DNA of 10,675 nt, taken from Candidatus Pollutiaquabacter sp. GTDB taxonomy: Bacteria > Bacteroidota > Bacteroidia > AKYH767-A > 2013-40CM-41-45. The translations under genes were made by a program, and so were the position numbers. The DNA is taken from contig CAINVI010000359.1 in the NCBI GenBank assembly GCA_903854075.1, forward strand, positions 1-10,675, given 5' to 3'. This document shows, one piece after another, positions 7,945 through 10,675 of the stretch (positions are counted from its first letter, which is position 1; every line of letters begins with the position of its first letter). The notes beneath the pieces were generated by a model that saw nothing but the letters and a program-made list of their open reading frames with translations, searched no databases and was not told the DNA's origin.

Positions 7945-7956
7945 ACGTGCCAACGG

Positions 7957-8832
7957 ATGACGCTATCGGTCAGGCTGCTGCGCATCACTCTCTATAGTCA
8001 TCTTTTCCTGGCGCTATGCGCAGTTTCTTTATGGTTTTCCACCCGATTGATTTTCGGTTTACCGGTGGAGTGTTCATCCCAGGTTTTACTGCTGGCGTCC
8101 GCCACGGTGCTCTACTATAATTTTCATAAATTCTCTTATCGGTTCGACAATTATCATCCCGCTCGTGTGCTGCGTCGAATGATGGACTCCTCTGTCAGTG
8201 CGGTGGATCGTCTGTTATTTATACTGGCAGCGCTGACTTTTTCCATCAGTTTTTTACTACAGCCGCCGTGGGTTATGATCATTTGGATGTTTTTGGTTCT
8301 GCTGTCGATAGGCTACTCGCTGCCGGTTTTTCACGATGGTAATTCTTACCGGCGGTTACGCGAGAAGCCCTTACTTAAAATAATCGTTGTTGCTTTCGTG
8401 TGGACCGTCACTACGGTTGGATTACCGTTGGCGAACGAGCTGGCTGCAGTGCCCTGGTTCGAGCTGGCTGCAGTATGCGTGTCGCGCTTTACGTTGATTT
8501 TCGCGCTGTGTGTTCCGTTTGAAATTCGTGATGAACGGAAAGAACTTCAGCGTGGGATCAATTCGTTGATGAAATTCGGAAAGCAACGTGTCGTTCGGTG
8601 GACACTCGCTGCCGTTTTTTTCTCCGTGCTTCTACTGATCGTGTACTGGCTGCAAATCCGCACGGCGATTACTTTCGTAAAAGTTTCTGCGTTGATAGTC
8701 ACCCAGCTGATAGCGATCTACTGGCTCCTCACCACTCGCGCAGATCGTCCGGCATGGTTTTTTAAAGGCTGTGTCGATGGTACGCTATTGTTGCCGCTAG
8801 TTTTTCTTATCTTGTTTTCATTATGGCTATGA
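7957..8832 (+). CDS. UbiA-like polytopic membrane protein with degenerate Asp-rich motif (291 aa)
   Basis: The protein is strongly hydrophobic, with roughly eight or nine membrane segments: about 11-33, 41-55, 86-100, 104-124, 139-158, 165-187, 215-232, 238-257 and 273-290. The layout and local patterns resemble Bacteroidota UbiA-like prenyltransferase homologues. SIGYSLPVF at 117-125 is followed by RRLREKPLLKIIVVAFVWTVTTVGLP (132-157), and a second-motif-like CVPFEIRDERKE lies at 185-196. In active UbiA enzymes the two cytoplasmic motifs are Asp-rich (NDxxDxxxD and DxxxD). Here the first is replaced by YYNFHKF (53-59), with no Asp, and the second has Glu, Asp and Glu. It may therefore not be a prenyltransferase, or may bind metal differently. 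It follows the first gene by 12 bases and overlaps the next by 4, so the three are probably co-expressed. Confidence 0.72.
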   Translation: MTLSVRLLRITLYSHLFLALCAVSLWFSTRLIFGLPVECSSQVLLLASATVLYYNFHKFSYRFDNYHPARVLRRMMDSSVSAVDRLLFILAALTFSISFLLQPPWVMIIWMFLVLLSIGYSLPVFHDGNSYRRLREKPLLKIIVVAFVWTVTTVGLPLANELAAVPWFELAAVCVSRFTLIFALCVPFEIRDERKELQRGINSLMKFGKQRVVRWTLAAVFFSVLLLIVYWLQIRTAITFVKVSALIVTQLIAIYWLLTTRADRPAWFFKGCVDGTLLLPLVFLILFSLWL

Positions 8833-9251
8833 GAAAATATCCATTGCCCGCTTTTGAAAAGCTGGCTATCGCTATCCGTGATAAGGACGAAGATGCACTG
8901 CAATGGTTGCGCGATAACGGGTTTCTTGAACTGGCTCACTTTTGGGACGCCGTAGAAGGAATGGAACTGTCTTTTCGCTGGCTACTCGAAAACGATTTCC
9001 GTCACCTGGCTGCCGTTGTCGACGGACTCTTTGGAAAGGAGTCTGCTAAAGCGTGGTTGTTGCAGTCCGGTTATGCGTCACTCGCTGCTTTCATTGAAGC
9101 CAGCGAAGGAAGTCCTAAAGCCGTGGCATTCCTTATTAAGAGTGGTGATAAAGGATGGATACACGTTGCACGCGCAATCGCGGAGCGAGAAAAGAAAAAG
9201 AACAAAAGCTTTTTCTGGAGCCTGCTGAACTTTGGTAATCCGTTCCGCTAA
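8829..9251 (+). CDS. Small helical protein of four 25-residue repeats, unknown function (140 aa)
   Basis: No known family is recognised. The protein is soluble, has no signal peptide, and consists mainly of repeats with a period of exactly 25 residues. Counting from ATG 8829, the aromatic of the W/F-L pair falls at 26, 51, 76 and 101 (W, W, W, F). A Gly or Asp falls at 31, 56, 81 and 106, with F, F, Y and D next to it, and the repeats end in G, G, G, E at 44, 69, 94 and 119. The pattern is roughly A-x-x-WL-x-x-x-GF-x-x-LA-x-F-x-(D/E)-A-x-EG, which would fold as helix pairs (alpha-solenoid-like). The tail is Lys-rich then FFWSLLNFGNPFR. An alternative ATG at 8823 adds Met-Ala. ATG 8829 is preferred because it overlaps the upstream TGA as ATGA, typical of translational coupling. 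The coupling suggests it may work with the UbiA-like membrane protein. Confidence 0.82.
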   Translation: MRKYPLPAFEKLAIAIRDKDEDALQWLRDNGFLELAHFWDAVEGMELSFRWLLENDFRHLAAVVDGLFGKESAKAWLLQSGYASLAAFIEASEGSPKAVAFLIKSGDKGWIHVARAIAEREKKKNKSFFWSLLNFGNPFR

Positions 9252-10544
9252 TCAGGCGTACACTACATCCAGTGCAGCGCAAATTACTTCCGCTGCTTTT
9301 TCCAACACTTCGCGGGTGTGCGCAGCCGAAACGAATCCGACTTCGTAACCGGAAGGACCGAGATAAACGCCGTTCTCCAGTAATGTTTTATGGAGAATCC
9401 GGAATTTATCCATGCTCTTCGGATCGATTTCTTCGGAACTACGAATCGCATCCAGCGGCGTGAAGGCAAACCAGAAAATGGATCCGGCGCGGAATACTTT
9501 GAAGTCGTACTGTTTCGTTGACGAGTAATGGTTCAGTCGGTCGGTAAATGCAATAGTCCGCGCTTCCAAATCTTCGTAGAAACCGGGCTTCAGGCATTCG
9601 GAAAGTTGCGCGTGTCCTGCGGCCATGGCCACCGGATTTCCCGATAAGGTGCCGGCCTGGTAAACATCGCCTTCCGGCGCGATATTGGACATGATTTCCT
9701 TGCTGGCTCCGTAAGCGCCTACCGGCATACCGCCGCCGATTATTTTTCCGTAGGTGATAATATCGGGCTGAATACCGTAATGACCGGCTGCCCCTTCAAA
9801 ACCAACACGGAATCCGGAAATGACTTCATCGAAGATCAACAAGATGTTATTTTTACGGGTGATTTCCCGCAAAAATTCCAGGTATGATTTTTCCTGCAAC
9901 AACAATCCGTTGTTGGCTGGAATAGGTTCGATTACCACCGCCGCGATATCATGGGCGAAATCGGAAACTGCGATTTCCAGTGCGCGTCGGTCGTTCAGCG
10001 GAACAACGATGGTGTCCTTAGCAACTGATTCAGGGATACCTGCGGAGGATGAAATGCCGAAAGTACTCAGCCCGCTTCCGGCTTTCACCAGTAGCGAGTC
10101 CACATGGCCGTGATAACAACCTTCGAATTTTACAATCAGCGGGCGACCGGTGACACCGCGCGCCAGGCGAATCGCCGACATGACGGCCTCGGTACCGGAG
10201 CTTACGAACCGTATCTTCTCGATGTAACGATGATTGGTCAGGATCAGCTCAGCGAGTTCGTTTTCCTTCTGTGTCGGTGCGCCAAACGAGGTTCCATGCT
10301 GTACCGCCGCCACGATTTTTTCGCGAACCGGAGCTGCGTTATGTCCAAGAATTAGCGGTCCCCAGGAGCAACAAAAATCAATGAATGTATTGCCGTCCGC
10401 GTCTGTCAGGTAACAGCCGTCGCCCTTCTCGATGAACAACGGCGTGCCGCCAACTGAACGGAATGCGCGTACCGGTGAATTCACACCTCCGGGAAAAAAT
10501 TCAGTTGCTTTTCGGAACAGTTGCTCGGATCGTTCTCTTTTCAT
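9252..10544 (-). CDS. hemL: Glutamate-1-semialdehyde 2,1-aminomutase
   Basis: HemL converts glutamate-1-semialdehyde to 5-aminolevulinate in the cytoplasm, the last step of the C5 route to tetrapyrroles such as haem. The 430 residues match the family length. Seen in order: FPGGVNSPVRAF at 17-28, the WGPLILGH region at 61-68, SSGTEAVMSAIRLARG at 115-130 (phosphate binding), FEGCYHGHVDSLLVKAGSG (140-158), FDEVISGFR (238-246) with the PLP-ring Asp239, and the Schiff-base Lys267 in TYGKIIGGGMPVGAYG. The sequence then gives QAGTLSGNPVAMAAG. The motif set fits HemL better than other class-III aminotransferases. The start ATG at 10544 gives the family's usual N-terminus (MKRERSEQLFRKA). Its stop codon abuts the stop of the convergent gene with no spacer. 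No convincing terminator is visible for it. The C5 partner hemA is not in the window. Confidence 0.96.
   Translation of the reverse strand: MKRERSEQLFRKATEFFPGGVNSPVRAFRSVGGTPLFIEKGDGCYLTDADGNTFIDFCCSWGPLILGHNAAPVREKIVAAVQHGTSFGAPTQKENELAELILTNHRYIEKIRFVSSGTEAVMSAIRLARGVTGRPLIVKFEGCYHGHVDSLLVKAGSGLSTFGISSSAGIPESVAKDTIVVPLNDRRALEIAVSDFAHDIAAVVIEPIPANNGLLLQEKSYLEFLREITRKNNILLIFDEVISGFRVGFEGAAGHYGIQPDIITYGKIIGGGMPVGAYGASKEIMSNIAPEGDVYQAGTLSGNPVAMAAGHAQLSECLKPGFYEDLEARTIAFTDRLNHYSSTKQYDFKVFRAGSIFWFAFTPLDAIRSSEEIDPKSMDKFRILHKTLLENGVYLGPSGYEVGFVSAAHTREVLEKAAEVICAALDVVYA
9274..9301 (+). terminator. Probable operon terminator lying inside the 3' end of hemL
   Basis: On the plus strand GCAGCG (9274-9279) pairs perfectly with CGCTGC (9291-9296) across an 11-base loop, followed by TTTTT (9297-9301). 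It begins 22 bases after the stop of the repeat-protein gene, where a terminator is expected. It lies wholly within hemL coding sequence on the other strand, so the arms could be a coding coincidence (Ala codons). The stem is only six pairs. Confidence 0.55.
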
Positions 10545-10581
10545 TTTGAAGAATCAGTTAAATAAAGTAATCTCGCTGCCG

Positions 10582-10589
10582 CAAAGGTC
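10582..10589 (-). promoter_or_regulatory. Possible hemL -7 box
   Basis: On the minus strand it reads GACCTTTG, one mismatch from TAnnTTTG, ending 37 bases before the hemL ATG. No -33 TTTG is seen at the right distance; that region is instead covered by the 13-base palindrome at 10604-10616. Confidence 0.35.
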
Positions 10590-10603
10590 GGAAGATTTTC
10601 CCG

Positions 10604-10616
10604 AAGTAGTCTACTT
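10604..10616. repeat. Perfect 13-base palindrome between hemL and the divergent gene
   Basis: AAGTAGTCTACTT is a perfect inverted repeat with 6-base arms around one central base. It ends directly before the ATG at 10617 and covers the expected -33 position of the hemL promoter. It could be an operator for one or both divergent genes; with only six-base arms, chance is possible. Confidence 0.4.
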
Positions 10617-10675
10617 ATGTACCAGAACTCCTTAGATTTTGCGTTACAGATGGATCAAAATGATCCGTTGCGCAG
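10617..10675 (+). CDS. kynU: Probable kynureninase, N-terminal fragment (gene runs off the right edge)
   Basis: Only 19 codons are visible, starting at ATG 10617: MYQNSLDFALQMDQNDPLR. The pattern of a short acidic or polar lead, then FA, then a (D/Q)xxDPL(R/K) motif, is what I remember for the N-terminus of kynureninase, which begins with FAxxLDxxDPL followed by RxxF. Kynureninase is a PLP enzyme that cleaves kynurenine or 3-hydroxykynurenine to (hydroxy)anthranilate and alanine. The catalytic part lies outside the window, so the call rests on about a dozen residues. The frame stays open to the edge, and the gene diverges from hemL with a 72-base gap, which is a sensible gene arrangement. No clear TAnnTTTG box precedes it. 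Confidence 0.5.
   Translation, partial: MYQNSLDFALQMDQNDPLR

Noticed and set aside
7306..7953. A 215-codon minus-strand open frame opposite the first operon gene
   Set aside because: It lacks domains or a plausible signal peptide and overlaps a plus-strand gene with a signal peptide, transmembrane helix and tight operon spacing; it would also cover the divergent promoter region.
9190..9225. AAAAGCTTTTT-rich stretch as a hemL terminator on the minus strand
   Set aside because: The symmetric part has no room for a loop and no GC stem; it is explained by Lys codons of the repeat-protein gene.
10432..10635. A 67-codon plus-strand frame across the hemL start
   Set aside because: It is mostly antisense to hemL and overlaps the start of the divergent kynureninase-like gene in another frame.

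Overview
The window looks like chromosomal DNA of a member of the Bacteroidota. Three kinds of evidence agree. Two complete secreted proteins end in type IX secretion (T9SS) type A sorting domains. Four start regions carry a TAnnTTTG -7 promoter box typical of this phylum. Shine-Dalgarno sequences are missing upstream of the starts. GC content appears moderate, and genus cannot be told from the sequence. I see no mobile element, CRISPR array, tRNA or rRNA.

Left part (1-4264, minus strand): three consecutive secreted-protein genes, the outermost cut by the window edge. Each has a signal peptide and then a choice-of-anchor-J / cleaved-adhesin type beta-sandwich domain. The two complete ones add CARDB-like (Ig-like) modules and a C-terminal sorting domain. 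All three carry the tripeptide-plus core AANG at residues 105-108, which suggests an old tandem duplication. Each has its own -7 box, and hairpin terminators separate them, so they are probably separate transcription units.

Middle (4366-7230, minus): gcvP, the full-length homodimeric-type glycine dehydrogenase (decarboxylating) of the glycine cleavage system, with its own promoter and terminator. A 123-base divergent promoter region (7231-7353) follows.

Right part: a compact plus-strand three-gene operon (7354-9251). It encodes a small exported or membrane protein of unknown role, a polytopic UbiA-like membrane protein with a weakened Asp-rich motif, and a small helical protein made of four exact-period 25-residue repeats. 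The spacing is 12 bases and then a 4-base ATGA overlap. The operon appears to end at a hairpin terminator lying inside the 3' end of the convergent hemL gene (9252-10544, minus; glutamate-1-semialdehyde aminomutase, tetrapyrrole synthesis). The two stop codons touch with no bases between them. At the right edge a divergent gene starts at 10617; its 19 visible residues resemble the N-terminus of kynureninase.

Most of this is ordinary accessory and housekeeping content. The parts most worth a second look are the three-gene operon of uncharacterised proteins, especially the 25-residue repeat protein coupled to the UbiA-like membrane protein, and the tandem T9SS paralogues.
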